64,000 nucleotides of DNA from Cytospora piceicola (Eukaryota; Ascomycota; Sordariomycetes; Diaporthales; Cytosporaceae). Below, piece after piece: positions 34,640-46,125 of the stretch; position 1 is the first letter of the stretch, and every line of letters starts with the position of its first letter. Where the stretch lies: the NCBI GenBank assembly GCA_023375675.1, contig JALQBC010000016.1:248001-312000 (forward strand). The letters run 5' to 3'. Made by a program: the position numbers and the translations under genes. The notes beneath the pieces are model-generated. The model ran no database searches, had not been told where the DNA came from, and was given only the letters and a program-made list of their open reading frames with translations.

Positions 34640-34840
34640 GTACGGCACGGGAGAGACGGAGGTGTCAGGGGAACCCCCTGAATGCCCCCTCCGTTTAGCC
34701 ATGGCACCACAAGCTGGTGGACTACAACAAACAGTCTTCATCTTCATCTTCAACTTCGTATTACATTATGCTCATATATTCCATTCCGTTGTCCCATTTT
34801 GATGTTCATACCTCACGCGTCTCCCAGCACAGCTGGCTTA

Positions 34841-37275
34841 TTACCCCGTCAAGGTAAACTCGTTGCTCGTCCCATTGAACGCCGTAATCGTCCCTCCGAT
34901 GCTCTTCCAATCGCCATAATACACAGTCCTATACGTCCCCTCCTCTGCATAGCTCTCCGTCTCCCAGCTGATGGTAACGTGGCTGTACCCTAGCATGCTG
35001 TTCGTCCTCTCCCACGTGTAGACAAGGTGCCAGTCGTAGTCGCTTCGCACTTGCGTCCACGTGTTGTCCGGCCCCAACTGCTCGATGGCGGCAAAGGTAT
35101 CTTCTAATCGGAGGTTGTTGCGCGGGTTGGCACCGAGGAAGGTCGTGTTCACCACATCCCCGATCGAATACGAGGAGCTGGGCTGCGTGATTACGTCGCC
35201 GAAATCCGAGCCGAGGGGCGTGCCGTCGTATACGACGCCGGCGATGAAGTCAAGGGATACGGTGCGGTGGTCAGGGGGGCTTGGCCCTGCTGCTGGGGAG
35301 CCAGTGGCTGTAGGAGCAAGGTATTGCAAGTTGCTGACCGTCAGGTTGATGTACGCGTTTAATTCGTTCTGTCCGAAAAGCGTTGATGCGCCCTCGTACC
35401 GTTGGATGGCGTACTCCTCTGGGGTGGTCACATAGTGAGCGTAAGTGTTGGCCGGTCCACCCAGCACGACTATAGGCTCCGTATCGCTGCTGTATGTCGC
35501 AGAAGCCTCTTCTTTCACAGCGTTGCGCCATCTTCGACCAGCCATGGTCGTCGCCTCGCTCGGAGTGACGATGATATGTAGCTGGCCCACGCGGAAGGAC
35601 TGCACATCCACGATATTAGGAGCCCACGCATATGGAAGTTCTGCCTGTCCGACATCCAAAAGGATGGGTTTCGGCCATTGGCATGCGATTTGTTTGGGTC
35701 CAGGAAGAGCGATCAGATCAGATACCAGATTCCATAGAGGATTGTTGGCCAGACCAGAATCGGCTTGGGTAAAATCAAATGCGCCAGGCCAGTCTGCGAG
35801 ATGAAGGTTAGTATATACTCGTTTAAACGAGGGATAAATGAAAGCCTTACCAGTGGTACCGGCTGCAAAAGATGCCCCTAGAGCAGCAGGGCATGTTTCG
35901 ACTGTTGTGCCGTTGGGGAGTGTGAACTCGAAGTAGGACATGTCCTGGTAGAAGTGGAACGACTTCACAGTAGTGCCAACCACCGGTGTAGACTGTGTGT
36001 CAAACGCATCGTACAGATCCTTGGCACCCTGAAACTGACGCCTGCCCATCTCGTAGCAAGAACTAACTCCAAGGTCGAGAGCCTCGAACATAGGCCCTCG
36101 ACCGTGACACGACTGGGACTTTCCGTCCGCGCAGGTGCTGTTTTCGTAGCTGCACATGTCCCCCGAACCATCATCGCAATAGGCTCCGAGGACGTTAGGC
36201 GTGGTGTCTCCTACGTTGGCCTGGGAAAATCCAGCCACAAAGCCTCCAGCGGCTGTGTCGTCAGATGCCATGGCCTGCTCGAACAGGTAGGCTGCCACCC
36301 CCTTGTTGTCGCCAGCCACGTGGGTGTTGTTCCCGTACATGGACGTTCCGTGGACGGGGTACCATGATAGAACTCCCATGTTTAGGCCATCAGAGGCACG
36401 CTGGAACCGGAGCATGGTCATGGTCGTGTCGGTGGTGGTGTCGTACAGGGCACGCTCCTCGGCCGGGTTGTTCATGTAGGAATACAGACTGCGGCTGAGG
36501 TTTCCATCGGTAATATTCACAGTGCCAACGTCGAGATAGCCAGTCGTAAGGCTCTCGTGGGCTCTCTTGATGGACAGGACGGCCCCGTCAATGATGGCAT
36601 TAAGAGACTGTGCATCTAAGCCGGTACTCGTGATCTGGGGGAGCAAGTAGTTCCACCAGGCGCCGGGCCCATTGTGCTGATGTGTGCCTGTTACGGCTAT
36701 ATTCGACTGCCCATAGACAGAGTACTCTTCCCCGAGAGCAGCAAGACTTTCGAGGATACCATAGCGCTGAGCAGTGTCGCCTGATGCAGCATCCAGGACC
36801 AAGTAAACAAAGCGATCTTCCGGGTTGTCGACATCGCCAATAATGAAAGCTCGCGAATACACACGTTGGCGAAGACCGGTTCCGATCTGGCTCAGGTCGG
36901 CGTATCCGGCGAATTCAACTTCAACGACAGGTCCAGTAATATCAGCCTTGCCGACTCCGATCCTGTTTGATAAGGACCATGGTAAGCATACGGGACCGAG
37001 GAACATGACAACACTCCCAGGAAAACAACTCACAGATACTGGTCGCCTGTTGCTGAACCCCTGACTTTGGAGGTTAACAGTTTTCTAACTTCTTCGGCAT
37101 CGTCAAAGTTGACATCTCCAACCTCCTCGGAACCAGTCGCAGGTACCTTCGGCGTCTGGTTGCTGCTAAGCACAGAGATGGTGAGAAGTCCAAGGGCGAT
37201 GACAGAGAAGAGAGCAAGAATGCTGAAGATCCCCCTTCGAGGCGCGTCGCGCTCTTTAGATATAGTTTGGTTCAT
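34841..37275 (-). CDS. Neutral ceramidase-like protein, divergent active site
   Basis: Exons 37275-37034, 36962-35851 and 35793-34841; introns of 71 and 57 bp; 768 residues. A single N-terminal membrane anchor (about 15-36, FSILALFSVIALGLLTISVL) suggests a type II or secreted protein. The neutral/alkaline ceramidase domain starts at IGVGKADITGPV. It includes GTHQHNGPGAWW, WYPVHGTSM..AGDNKG and ANVGDTTPNVLG, and the C-terminal beta domain ends the protein. The family hydrolyses ceramide to sphingosine and fatty acid with a zinc ion. The family motif is NxGDxSPN; here the serine position is Thr (about residue 335), and THTHSGPG-type sequence reads THQHNGPG. The second intron (GTAAGG..TACTAAC..CGCAG) keeps frame and has no stop, so it could be overlooked. 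Spliced sequence AGTTDWPGAFDFTQ matches the family better. Confidence 0.88.
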
Positions 37276-39664
37276 AACTTATTGCGACTGGTTGATTTTC
37301 CAAGCACTGCATATGACGATGAGCTGAAATTTGAGATGTTTGCCCTAGGTCCCAACGAGGTTGTACAAGAACCTGTCACTAATTCTGAGGCAAGAGACTT
37401 TGATGGATTAGGGCAGTATAGATCTAGACGCGACGTGGATGCGAACAAGTTTTATATCGTGGAAATTCCTTCCCACATCAAGATCCTGGCCAGCAAGAGC
37501 AACCCACCAGCCATTTCCGTTGCGGGTTCCTATCATGCTTTTTCTTGGCCTGAGTGGGTTTCCACGAGGGTCGAATCTGGATGTCTCCATCTTGAATGGG
37601 TGTGTATCGCGTACTGGATCAGTACCCTTGGTGGCTGCATCATTTCCAGAGGTGCGGTTCCAATTCCTTCACATTGGCGTTACCTTGTTGTGCTCCCTCT
37701 TTCGATGCAGAGGCACGAGAACCCTGAAGCGATGGCATTCCAATGGTCCCCATTGGAGAAGGTGAGGACCGAAGGGCTGCATTGGCACCCGATAGTGGTG
37801 CTCTATATCGTTCAATGAGACGTCGAGGATGATGAAGGTCATTCCGAGTCTGACCTGGTACGTCTTGTGGACATTGGAGCCGCCAATGGGATGGCTGTTC
37901 CTGGCGAGAAACCAAGTATGGCGGAGCTTGGACGTTGATATTCTAGGCATCACATGGCCAATGTGTGTGGAGATCTGCGCCGGGAGAGCAGCCACTACAG
38001 TAGTTCAAGGGGACCACTCGACATCTGGAGCGAACTTGCGGGGAACTCGCTTGACTGACAGCCGTTGACATGAACTATGTGGATCTTCAGCCTACTGACA
38101 GGTAACACCCGTCTTCGTCCTCCTTGGCTCGAACATCGATTTTCTTTGACTTCGTCTTCGTTCAGAACCTCTATAGTGTTGAAGCTGATCAGCCAGGCTT
38201 GAAGACTTGATGATGTCCAACAAAACCATACTGTAGATTTCTACCCTGGCCGGCAGTTGCCCCTGGCAAGATCGAAGAGACCCCGAAGCAAATGATACTT
38301 CATCGTTGATCCATACCTACCTTCGGCCGAACAGGGTCGAAACAAGGAATGGTCGAAGATAAGCTTGACCCACTAGACGGGGGGGCCCGCGGGGGCGGGT
38401 GGCGGGACAGGATCCCATCTGTCACTTGCATGTGTGCTATGGAGCCTATGTGGTCTCGAACCCCATGCCCTCGCTTTCTTCGCCAGACTCAGGTGGACCT
38501 CCGTCGGTAGATTCGGGTCTCTGCTCCATAATGATAGCCAGTATGCCGGTGTCATTGGGCGGCTGCTCCCCGAGTCCTCCTGGACGTCATCTCGGGTTTC
38601 CAAAACTGCCGTTAATAGCCATTACGGAAATGTCGTATTTCCCCCCTTTCATGCGATGCATACGATACCACATGCAATCAATTGATTATGTACTATGATC
38701 CACAGCTGCTTGAAGGACTCGGCAGCGACTTCCGAGTGGTTGTGCACTGAGTTGGTTGTGCTGTGAGGTTGCCTTGGTCGTTAAAGCCCCCACGACGATT
38801 ACTGAGTTCCCGAGCTCCGGATCTGTATAACCTTTCTCCCACGGTCCCTTAAGCGAGCAGGATTATAGTTCCCTATCTAGATCCTGTAAGTATAGTTTCA
38901 AACCGTCTCGGGCCACTGCTAGTGCTAGACATATCGCCTGTGAGGTAGGTGAACATACTCCTCTTATCTGAGGATTCCTGGAATGTTTCTCCGGCAGTGT
39001 GTCCACATCTGTTCCTCTCATTTGTTTGTTGGTCTTATTTGACGACCGAGGCATCTCTATCACAAGAACAGTGGCTAAGCCTCCTTGACCCCGGTAGTTG
39101 AGTATCAGGGATGATGTCGAGTCCTAGTATCGCGTGAATGGCAGAGACTCCTTTACGAGATCGGAGATATGAAGACGCGTCATTACATAGTGCAATCTAC
39201 GCTGCGGGTCGCTCTCAAGGATCCCCCCCCTGCATTGAGTGCGACCCCACTACGGCCCGTTGCTGAAGTCGCAGACGGTGAACTGAGGATGTTGAACGTT
39301 GTGGACTTGACCAGCATCGTTATGCCCGGCCGGGAGACTCCTGCTCTTTACACAACAACCTCGGGTCGTAGATCTCTTTCCTCCCCGTCCAGGGCGCGAG
39401 AGCACTCAGTGGTACAAAAGATGGCGCGTAGCAAGGGTTTGTGGTGAGCCATGTGGAGTAGACAACTTGAACTGACTTTGATTGCTGCAGATATATTGGA
39501 CTGGGTCATCAGATAGGATCATGAGGCCTTGCTTTTGCCACGCATGGCCACGTTAGGCTTCTTCGCAACTCCGGCTCCAAACATTGCACTGACGGCGCGC
39601 GCGAGTGTGGAAACCTTCCGGGAACAGATCAAATGTCTCGGTCAGCGGCCACCTGAACTTGCCG
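37276..39664. other. 2.4-kb region without a resolved gene
   Basis: Open frames at 37267-37818 (TTG start) and 39169-39447 have no recognised family. It includes the ceramidase promoter at the left and the srs2 3' flank at the right. No RNA gene seen. Confidence 0.5.
39169..39447 (+). CDS. Unrecognised ORF, 92 codons
   Basis: ATG to TGA. Balanced composition with ALYTTTSGRRSLSSPSRARE and a basic end MARSKGLW. A GTGAGC..CTGAC..GCAG intron-like stretch follows directly (about 39448-39491), but joining it yields an early stop. It may be part of a longer or decayed gene. No family recognised. Confidence 0.25.
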   Translation: MKTRHYIVQSTLRVALKDPPPALSATPLRPVAEVADGELRMLNVVDLTSIVMPGRETPALYTTTSGRRSLSSPSRAREHSVVQKMARSKGLW

Positions 39665-42607
39665 TTACTGTCTATTCATCGTCAGGGGCCGGAATGGTTT
39701 TCGAAGCTTTTGCAAAGCCGTAGCTTCGTCGCGAGGAGCTGCTAAGCCCGGAGGTCTTCTGATGCTCGTCTTCTGCATAGTTGTATTGTGAAAGCTCACA
39801 GCAGGCCCAGCTGATCGAGCTGGCACAGGGGTATTCTCCTCGGCTGTTTCTTGGTCACCGGTTCCAGCCGCATCCTCTGGCGTCGGTTGCCGGGGTGGTG
39901 AGCTCGAGAAGTGCATATATTGCTTTCCCAACTTTGACACTTCTGTTTTCGGCAGCGACGGTTTGATTGTCATTGGCTTCGAGGCAGTGACTTTGTGGCG
40001 GGCAAGCTCCGGATGGATTACAGGGCGTCTGGGGGCGCTCATTGAGGTTGGGAGTGCTGCACTAAGACCGCCATCACCTCTTTGATCCTCCGCCATGGGC
40101 TTTGAATCTTTCTTAAGAAAGCCCAAGAGCGTGCCTTGTCCCACTGGACGCATTGTCTTTACTTTCTTCACGGCGGGACTAGATATTATGCTTGCAGCGC
40201 TTTTCGTCGAAAGTAGCGCTGCTTGATGTGCCCCTGCCGAAATGAATCCTGGCTGCGAGCCCATCGTAAAGGTAGACGTCTGCTCCATTGTGGTCGAGTA
40301 CCCTTGCGCCCACTGCGGCTCCTCGCCGGACTCGTGGCTTTGACTCGGGCCAGCGAGCCGGGTGCGTTTCCGTTTAAGCCTTTCAGGTGGAAGGTCTTCC
40401 CAGGCTGATCTAGAGTCAACGGCAATCTGGTTCGTACTGGGGTCCTCAGGGAACAAGTCGTCGTTTGGACTGTAACCTTCCGGAAGGCTATCATAGATAG
40501 CTTGCTGGGTTGGGACCATGCGCCGTAGGATCTTGCCAATTGTTTCCAGCCTGTGGCTTTCGAAGTTTGGCCCAATCTTGCCGAATGACCTTGCCACAGG
40601 TTCGACAAACTTCGACAATTCAACTTCAGACTGTCCACCGCCATGTGATGAAGTGAATAGCGGGCAACTGATGTAGAGCAAAGCCTTTGCCCGCGTCATA
40701 GCGACATAGAGAAGCCGACGCTCTTCATCGTCATCCTCCGAGCGCATGTGTGGAATGGAACCATTATAGGCTGCCGGTATAAAAACAACCGGCCATTCAA
40801 GACCCTTGGCAGCGTGAATGGTCGAGATGGTGACCATGGGCGTCGCCGGTTGATTCTGGTCTTTGTGAGCATCGGACGCTAACGCAATGTTGGCAAGGAA
40901 CCGGGCAAGAACGTCTGAGTCTTTTGACTGCTCCAGACCTTCAATCTCCGGGAGCTCTTCATCTGATTCCGCTTCCAAGTCTTTGGTAAAGTCGTTTCCA
41001 AGACTGCGGAACTCCTGTACATTGGCCCATCTTTGCTCGTGATCTTCCTGTTCGCGATATGTGTCTTCAAGATACTTCTCAAAGCTGATTCTACTGATGA
41101 CTTCATCAATAACTTCGACCAGTCCGTAGGGTGTACCATCTGGTGGGTTCACCGCCTTCTTTCGAATGTCTAGTATCATACGAATCACCTCGCCACTGAT
41201 CCTCTGTTCCGCCAGTTTCTTAATGTTTGTTTTGGCTGTACGGTCGCCTCGGCAGTGTTTGACCAGCAGAGTCCACAGACTCAGGGATGACCGCTCTGCT
41301 TCTTCAACCAGGGCCTTGATTGTAGTCTCGCCCACGCCTCGCTTGGGAACGTTGAGAATCCTCGCGAGAGCGTCATTGTTATCTGGCTGATGGACAACCC
41401 TCAGGTAATCAAGAATGACCTTGATTTCCGCTCGTTCGTAAAACTTGAGGCCACCAACCATCTTGTAGGCGATTCCGGCCTGGACGAGAGCTGACTCAAT
41501 GTTCCTTGAAAGAAACGCTGAGCGAATGAGTATAGCAACATCCTCATGTCCCAACAGTTGTCCGGACATCAGCTGTAAGCGGATAATCTCCTTCACTATC
41601 CACTGGGCCTCCTTGCCAGAATTCTTGAGTCGCCGCAGTGTCGGTCTTGTTCCTTTATCATGGATGGGTTTCAGAACCTTCTCGTACCGCTTCGAATCCT
41701 GCTGTATGACGCTAAGAGCCGTGTCCAAGATGGCCTGGGACGATCGGTAATTCTCTTCCAGAGAGATTTGGTCCGTCTTGGGGAAGTCTTCAAACAGTCG
41801 CTGGAGGTTCCTGATCTCTGCGGAACGCCACCCGTAAATGCTCTGATCAGGATCGCCGACAATAGTTATCCTGTTCCGCTTCCGTGCAAGCAGCCGCATG
41901 AGTTCATATTGTATCCCATTTGTGTCTTGATACTCGTCGATCAGCACGGCCTCGACATTAGAAACACAGGCGGGATGGCTCTGTAGAAGCTGAACACAGC
42001 GTACGAGAAGGTCGTCATAGTCGAGCAGATTGGATCTCTCGAGTTGGTCCTGATACTCCCTGTAGCACAACTCGAAGGACCTCGCTCCTTCGGCAGCCTC
42101 GCCACTGTGTTTTCGCTGCAAGGGGCTAGGCTTCCATTCCATGCCTTTTGATTTCCTCTTGCTGATCCAGGCCCGGGCTTGGACCGGATCGATGCTCAGT
42201 TGCAACCGTTTGCAGATTCGGTTGATTATCGCCCTCGAATCTCCATCGTCTGCAATAGCAAACTTCTGGTCCAGGCCAATGTGTTTTCCGTAGGCTGCAA
42301 GATAACGACGGGCGATACTGTGGAAAGTGCCTAGGACCATCTTGTTCTCGCGTCCGTCACCAAGGGCCTTACCAATCCGGTGCCGCATCTCACGGGCCGC
42401 CTTGACAGTGAAAGTCGCAACGATGACGTTCTGGGGCTGGTAGCCGATGGTGTTGATCAGCCAGACAACACGCGACGTGAGAGTGTGGGTTTTCCCACTG
42501 CCAGGTCCAGCCATTATGGCTACGGTAGCCGCCTCGGAACAGACTGCCCTGCATTGTGCCTCGTTCAGTGTGTCAAGAATCGAGGAAGAGTGCCGTGTTG
42601 TGGCCAT
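39665..42607 (-). CDS. srs2: ATP-dependent 3'-5' DNA helicase, Srs2/UvrD type
   Basis: Single exon, 980 residues, start at the ATG at 42607 (MATTRHSSS). Upstream in-frame codons give an unlikely leader. UvrD/Rep SF1A motifs are all present: AGPGSGKT (33-40), VATFTVKAA, DEYQDTN, GDPDQSIYGWR, ENYRSS, TIHAAKGLEWPVVF and RRLLYVAMTRA. The family unwinds DNA 3' to 5' and, in yeast Srs2, strips Rad51 filaments to restrain recombination; it acts in the nucleus. The C-terminal third is Ser/Pro-rich and disordered and carries QGTLLGFLKK, a degenerate PCNA-binding (PIP-like) motif that fits Srs2. The Neurospora counterpart is called mus-50 (from memory). No intron seen. Confidence 0.95.
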   Translation of the reverse strand: MATTRHSSSILDTLNEAQCRAVCSEAATVAIMAGPGSGKTHTLTSRVVWLINTIGYQPQNVIVATFTVKAAREMRHRIGKALGDGRENKMVLGTFHSIARRYLAAYGKHIGLDQKFAIADDGDSRAIINRICKRLQLSIDPVQARAWISKRKSKGMEWKPSPLQRKHSGEAAEGARSFELCYREYQDQLERSNLLDYDDLLVRCVQLLQSHPACVSNVEAVLIDEYQDTNGIQYELMRLLARKRNRITIVGDPDQSIYGWRSAEIRNLQRLFEDFPKTDQISLEENYRSSQAILDTALSVIQQDSKRYEKVLKPIHDKGTRPTLRRLKNSGKEAQWIVKEIIRLQLMSGQLLGHEDVAILIRSAFLSRNIESALVQAGIAYKMVGGLKFYERAEIKVILDYLRVVHQPDNNDALARILNVPKRGVGETTIKALVEEAERSSLSLWTLLVKHCRGDRTAKTNIKKLAEQRISGEVIRMILDIRKKAVNPPDGTPYGLVEVIDEVISRISFEKYLEDTYREQEDHEQRWANVQEFRSLGNDFTKDLEAESDEELPEIEGLEQSKDSDVLARFLANIALASDAHKDQNQPATPMVTISTIHAAKGLEWPVVFIPAAYNGSIPHMRSEDDDEERRLLYVAMTRAKALLYISCPLFTSSHGGGQSEVELSKFVEPVARSFGKIGPNFESHRLETIGKILRRMVPTQQAIYDSLPEGYSPNDDLFPEDPSTNQIAVDSRSAWEDLPPERLKRKRTRLAGPSQSHESGEEPQWAQGYSTTMEQTSTFTMGSQPGFISAGAHQAALLSTKSAASIISSPAVKKVKTMRPVGQGTLLGFLKKDSKPMAEDQRGDGGLSAALPTSMSAPRRPVIHPELARHKVTASKPMTIKPSLPKTEVSKLGKQYMHFSSSPPRQPTPEDAAGTGDQETAEENTPVPARSAGPAVSFHNTTMQKTSIRRPPGLAAPRDEATALQKLRKPFRPLTMNRQ

Positions 42608-44379
42608 GATGGTTGCGACAGTACTGAGTAAACAGACCCAGACGCCACCAACCCCCAGTGGATATTGGATGATTGATGAATGCAGCAACAAAGTGTAAAA
42701 GACAAATCTCAAACCATGGCGAACAAATGAGATACGTCGCAATCCAGGGCCACACCGATGTCAGAGTGATACAGTGTTCTATGTTTAGGTGATGGTGTCG
42801 AGACGCGTCGACTGGGCTTCAAAGAAGGCGCGACCCACAGCCATTTCTGACACCAGTTAACGCCAGGCATCGCGCAGTCACCTGGGCATCTGTCCGTCTT
42901 ACGTAAGCAAAGCAGCACTGAGATGAAAGCTTGTACCATGCTCTAACGTTACGCGTTCCCGCACTCATTCTCTTGTGAAGACAGACTTCCTTCAAATGGG
43001 TTCTGTCGACAGCCAGCATCATTTAGCCGGTCGTCTACAAAATGACCGTATTGTTATGTTGATGCTCCTCATGACCCATCACGCTACACTCAACCCCGTC
43101 ACGACATATGCGGAACAGCTTCACTCTTTACGATAGGTCGAGGTCAGTCAAGGCCGGTCGAGTCTCATTGGAACCACGAGGCATGGAGCGCTTCTCCTGT
43201 CTCGATTCTCTGGTTCAGAACTTCAGACTAGGAAAGAGGATCAATCCTATGGATTCTCACCTTTTAGCCAGTCACCTGCTAATGCAATGTGATTTGTTGG
43301 TGCTGATGATCTTTTGACTCCACGCAGCCTCCTCTCTCACTGGAGAAGGCCGATCAAACCAGCAAAGTCGTTCAGAGGAGAGCAGTCCACGCTCGTTCTC
43401 ACATATGTATACACGACATGACGACGTCAAGTTAAGCCTGCAAGAGAACCTGATCGTACATGAAACATACAGTCGGCACGAGCATCGCCTTTTCCCTTCT
43501 CGCCGCCCGCATCGCAGCATCGCAGCATCGCAGCATCGCAAACATCCTGACAGGGGCTGAGGGGCACTGCAGTGGCACTCTATCTTGCAGATCGCCATCC
43601 AAACCCCTTCCGGAGGAGCCATGTGTCAAGCTGCAAACCTACCTGCCCAGGCTGCCTTGGTAACGAGCAAAAGCACCCAATGAAGCAAAGAATTCCACAT
43701 GGGAAGAAATGCTTCAATATCAAAATAGCAGGGAACATGATGGTGTGCCAATCTGCCAATCAAGCAAAATCCGCCCCTGTGTCCTCGGCGCTTAAAGGCC
43801 CCTTGGCCCCTGCTAATCCCGACCCGTCCGGCCAACCACATTGCAGGGCGGGGAACCCACCTGCAAGTTCGTCCAACAGTCACCATGTGTGGCCCCCTTC
43901 AAACCACTTGGGCATACTATTCGAGAAAAGGCACAGCCAGTCACAGCCAGTCACAGCCAGTCACAGCCAGTGCAGCAGCCGCCGTGCTCTGGTGCCTTGT
44001 ACCTGGATTTGGGGTTCCAGCAAGTGAGAGGCCATTTCACACGTGCAAAAAGTCGGCATTGGGTCCTTGAATCCTTGGGTCCCAAGTGGGCTTCCATACG
44101 GATCCGTAAATCCCACTTCTTTCTGTACCCTCGCCCTCTGCAACACCGCCGTATCAACAGCCGCTATATACTTACCCATTCGACTCTTCTTTCGACCCTT
44201 TTCGGACGTTGATCTTTCCTGCAAGCCCATACTCAATCTCTATCACGATGCGTTCCGGTTTGTGATACGATACATTGATCCATAACTAAATAAACAAAGA
44301 CCCTCTACTCTTGTTCCCTGGTGGAGATAGATGGCCTGGGTATCATCTACTTGAAATACACATTCGCCCCAACCTCACC
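42608..44379. other. 1.8-kb divergent intergenic region
   Basis: Lies between srs2 (-) and the membrane-protein gene (+). It contains an 8-bp tandem repeat AGCATCGC (about 43508-43540) and a 10-bp tandem repeat CACAGCCAGT in four copies (43932-43971). A TATATA lies at 44165, about 215 bp before the next start. No gene supported. Confidence 0.5.
43932..43971 (+). repeat. 10-bp tandem repeat, four units
   Basis: CACAGCCAGT repeated four times without change, in the upstream region of the gene at 44380. Confidence 0.9.
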
Positions 44380-46125
44380 ATGATCATTTTTCCTCACGGG
44401 ATCTCAAACTGTCTTATGCTACTTTCGTTATCTACAAGATCTAGTCACGCCTTGGCAGTCGCTGCCATCGAAGCACCACCACTGCCCAGTGACCAGGTGG
44501 AGAAGAGGAACAACAACAACCCGCTTAACATCGACTGGAGTCCAGCTCCCCCAGCAGACCAAGGTCCCCCTGGAGCAGCCAACGCCCTCCGGAATCCAGC
44601 ATACCTACCGGTTCAAATCGGTGGCATCGTCGGCTCATACGCCCTCTCCTTGGTGGTCGTCGCTATTGTCCTCCTGAGCCTGTCTAAGAAGCGACGAGAC
44701 CGCATTCGAGCAGCGGAGGACTTTGACCAGTGGGGAGAAACTCCATTGCAACTACAGTACCCAGAAGCCTTCCCCGACTTCCAATCGCAGGACGGCTTCC
44801 AACTTCACCTCGACTCGCCGAAGGGCCACGATCAGGACCACGTCCGGGGAAGCTATCAGAACTTTTCCCTTCCCTCACCGGGGTTTTCGACTAAAGAGCA
44901 AACCCAATACGTCTTCCCTTCACCACAAGGCAGTAATCGAGGCCAGCCAGGGGTTGACCAATACGTGGACCAGTCCATTGTCCAGCACGACAAAGCCATG
45001 GCGCAGTCACAGCTGGAGGAGATGTACAAGTATGTGATGGAGCAGGAGGCCGCCAAGGAAGCCGGTGTAGACTTCAGGGCTCCGGCGTACCCTGCATTTT
45101 CGCAGCAGAGGAGTGTTTCATCACCGGGAGGCATTCTGAAGAAGGGCAAAGCCAAGCCAGCAAACCTTAACCTGGCGGATGATAAATCGGAGAAATCGCA
45201 GTCCCGGGCCTCGTCTTTTCTGTCAGCACTCAAGTCGCCCCTGGGCAAGAAGAAAGACAAGGTGCAGGCTCTCAGCATCTCGTCTCCCATCATGACGCCT
45301 ATGTCTGGTACCTTCCCTCAGTACGTTGGCGAGGAAATGAGTGCCATCCCGCCGAGACATTATGCGCCGGCCATGCCGCCCCCGGTCCCGGCCAATCAGC
45401 TCCCATATCACATGCGCCAGGACGTTGATGCAGCTCCCCTGACGCCCCCAGACCTATCGCCGGAGAGCACACAGAGCATCGACGAGAGGCTGCGTGCTAT
45501 GTCAATCAAAGGCAAGGACAAGGATGTCCGGTTCGAAGAGACCGAGGAGGAGGAGGAAGAGGAGCCACAAGCGCGGGACAGCCACTACCGCCACAACTAC
45601 CATGAAACTGCTTCAATGGCAGAGCCGGATCCCGTTTCCGCGGTATCGGAGTCTTCCACGGCGCCCCTGTTCAGGAGCGACAAACGAAGCGACAGAATGT
45701 CTGGCCTGTCCGTTGGCCTCCCCTCATCGCCCAAGCCAGGCGTCACCCGCTTCCCCCTGGGCTCCCTGCCATCGACACCCAAGCCCGGGGCCACCTTCTC
45801 CAGGCCCAACGCGCCCTCGGCCGTCCGCACGGGCGGCACGCTGCCTCTCCGTGCCTACGAGCCTCCTCTGATGTCCCCCAACACGTACGACCGGACCGTC
45901 AAGCAGACCGTCTTTGAGCGGAACATGCCTCAGACGCCCGGTCTGGGCACGGCACGGACGCCCCGCACCGGCGCGCCTGTGCCATACTCGCCTTACCAGC
46001 CGTTCTCGCCCGTCATACCCGTCACGCCCAGCCTTGTCACCAAGGCTGACAGGAAGATGATGAGGAGGATGGTGCCAAAGACGCCTACGCTTGACCTGGT
46101 CAAGGACGACGACGAGCTTTGGTGA
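44380..46125 (+). CDS. Single-pass membrane protein with long cytosolic tail
   Basis: 581 residues, single exon. The ATG at 44380 (CACCATG) is chosen; the frame opens further upstream only with TTG. Residues 1 to about 30 look like a signal peptide. A short exposed segment with the dibasic VEKR follows. Then comes one membrane helix (about 85-107, IGGIVGSYALSLVVVAIVLL) and a basic stop-transfer KKRRDRIR. The remaining ~470 residues are Ser/Pro-rich with little regular structure, and include an acidic run EETEEEEEEE, repeats of PSSPKPGVTRF/PSTPKPGATF type, and many SP/TP sites. The topology is type I, with the long tail in the cytosol. It looks like a scaffold or sensor of the plasma membrane. 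No known domain; function unknown. Confidence 0.8.
   Translation: MIIFPHGISNCLMLLSLSTRSSHALAVAAIEAPPLPSDQVEKRNNNNPLNIDWSPAPPADQGPPGAANALRNPAYLPVQIGGIVGSYALSLVVVAIVLLSLSKKRRDRIRAAEDFDQWGETPLQLQYPEAFPDFQSQDGFQLHLDSPKGHDQDHVRGSYQNFSLPSPGFSTKEQTQYVFPSPQGSNRGQPGVDQYVDQSIVQHDKAMAQSQLEEMYKYVMEQEAAKEAGVDFRAPAYPAFSQQRSVSSPGGILKKGKAKPANLNLADDKSEKSQSRASSFLSALKSPLGKKKDKVQALSISSPIMTPMSGTFPQYVGEEMSAIPPRHYAPAMPPPVPANQLPYHMRQDVDAAPLTPPDLSPESTQSIDERLRAMSIKGKDKDVRFEETEEEEEEEPQARDSHYRHNYHETASMAEPDPVSAVSESSTAPLFRSDKRSDRMSGLSVGLPSSPKPGVTRFPLGSLPSTPKPGATFSRPNAPSAVRTGGTLPLRAYEPPLMSPNTYDRTVKQTVFERNMPQTPGLGTARTPRTGAPVPYSPYQPFSPVIPVTPSLVTKADRKMMRRMVPKTPTLDLVKDDDELW

Noticed and set aside
37267..37818. 183-codon plus-strand frame upstream of the ceramidase
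   Set aside because: TTG start inside the first codons of the ceramidase exon on the other strand, no motif, no splice support.
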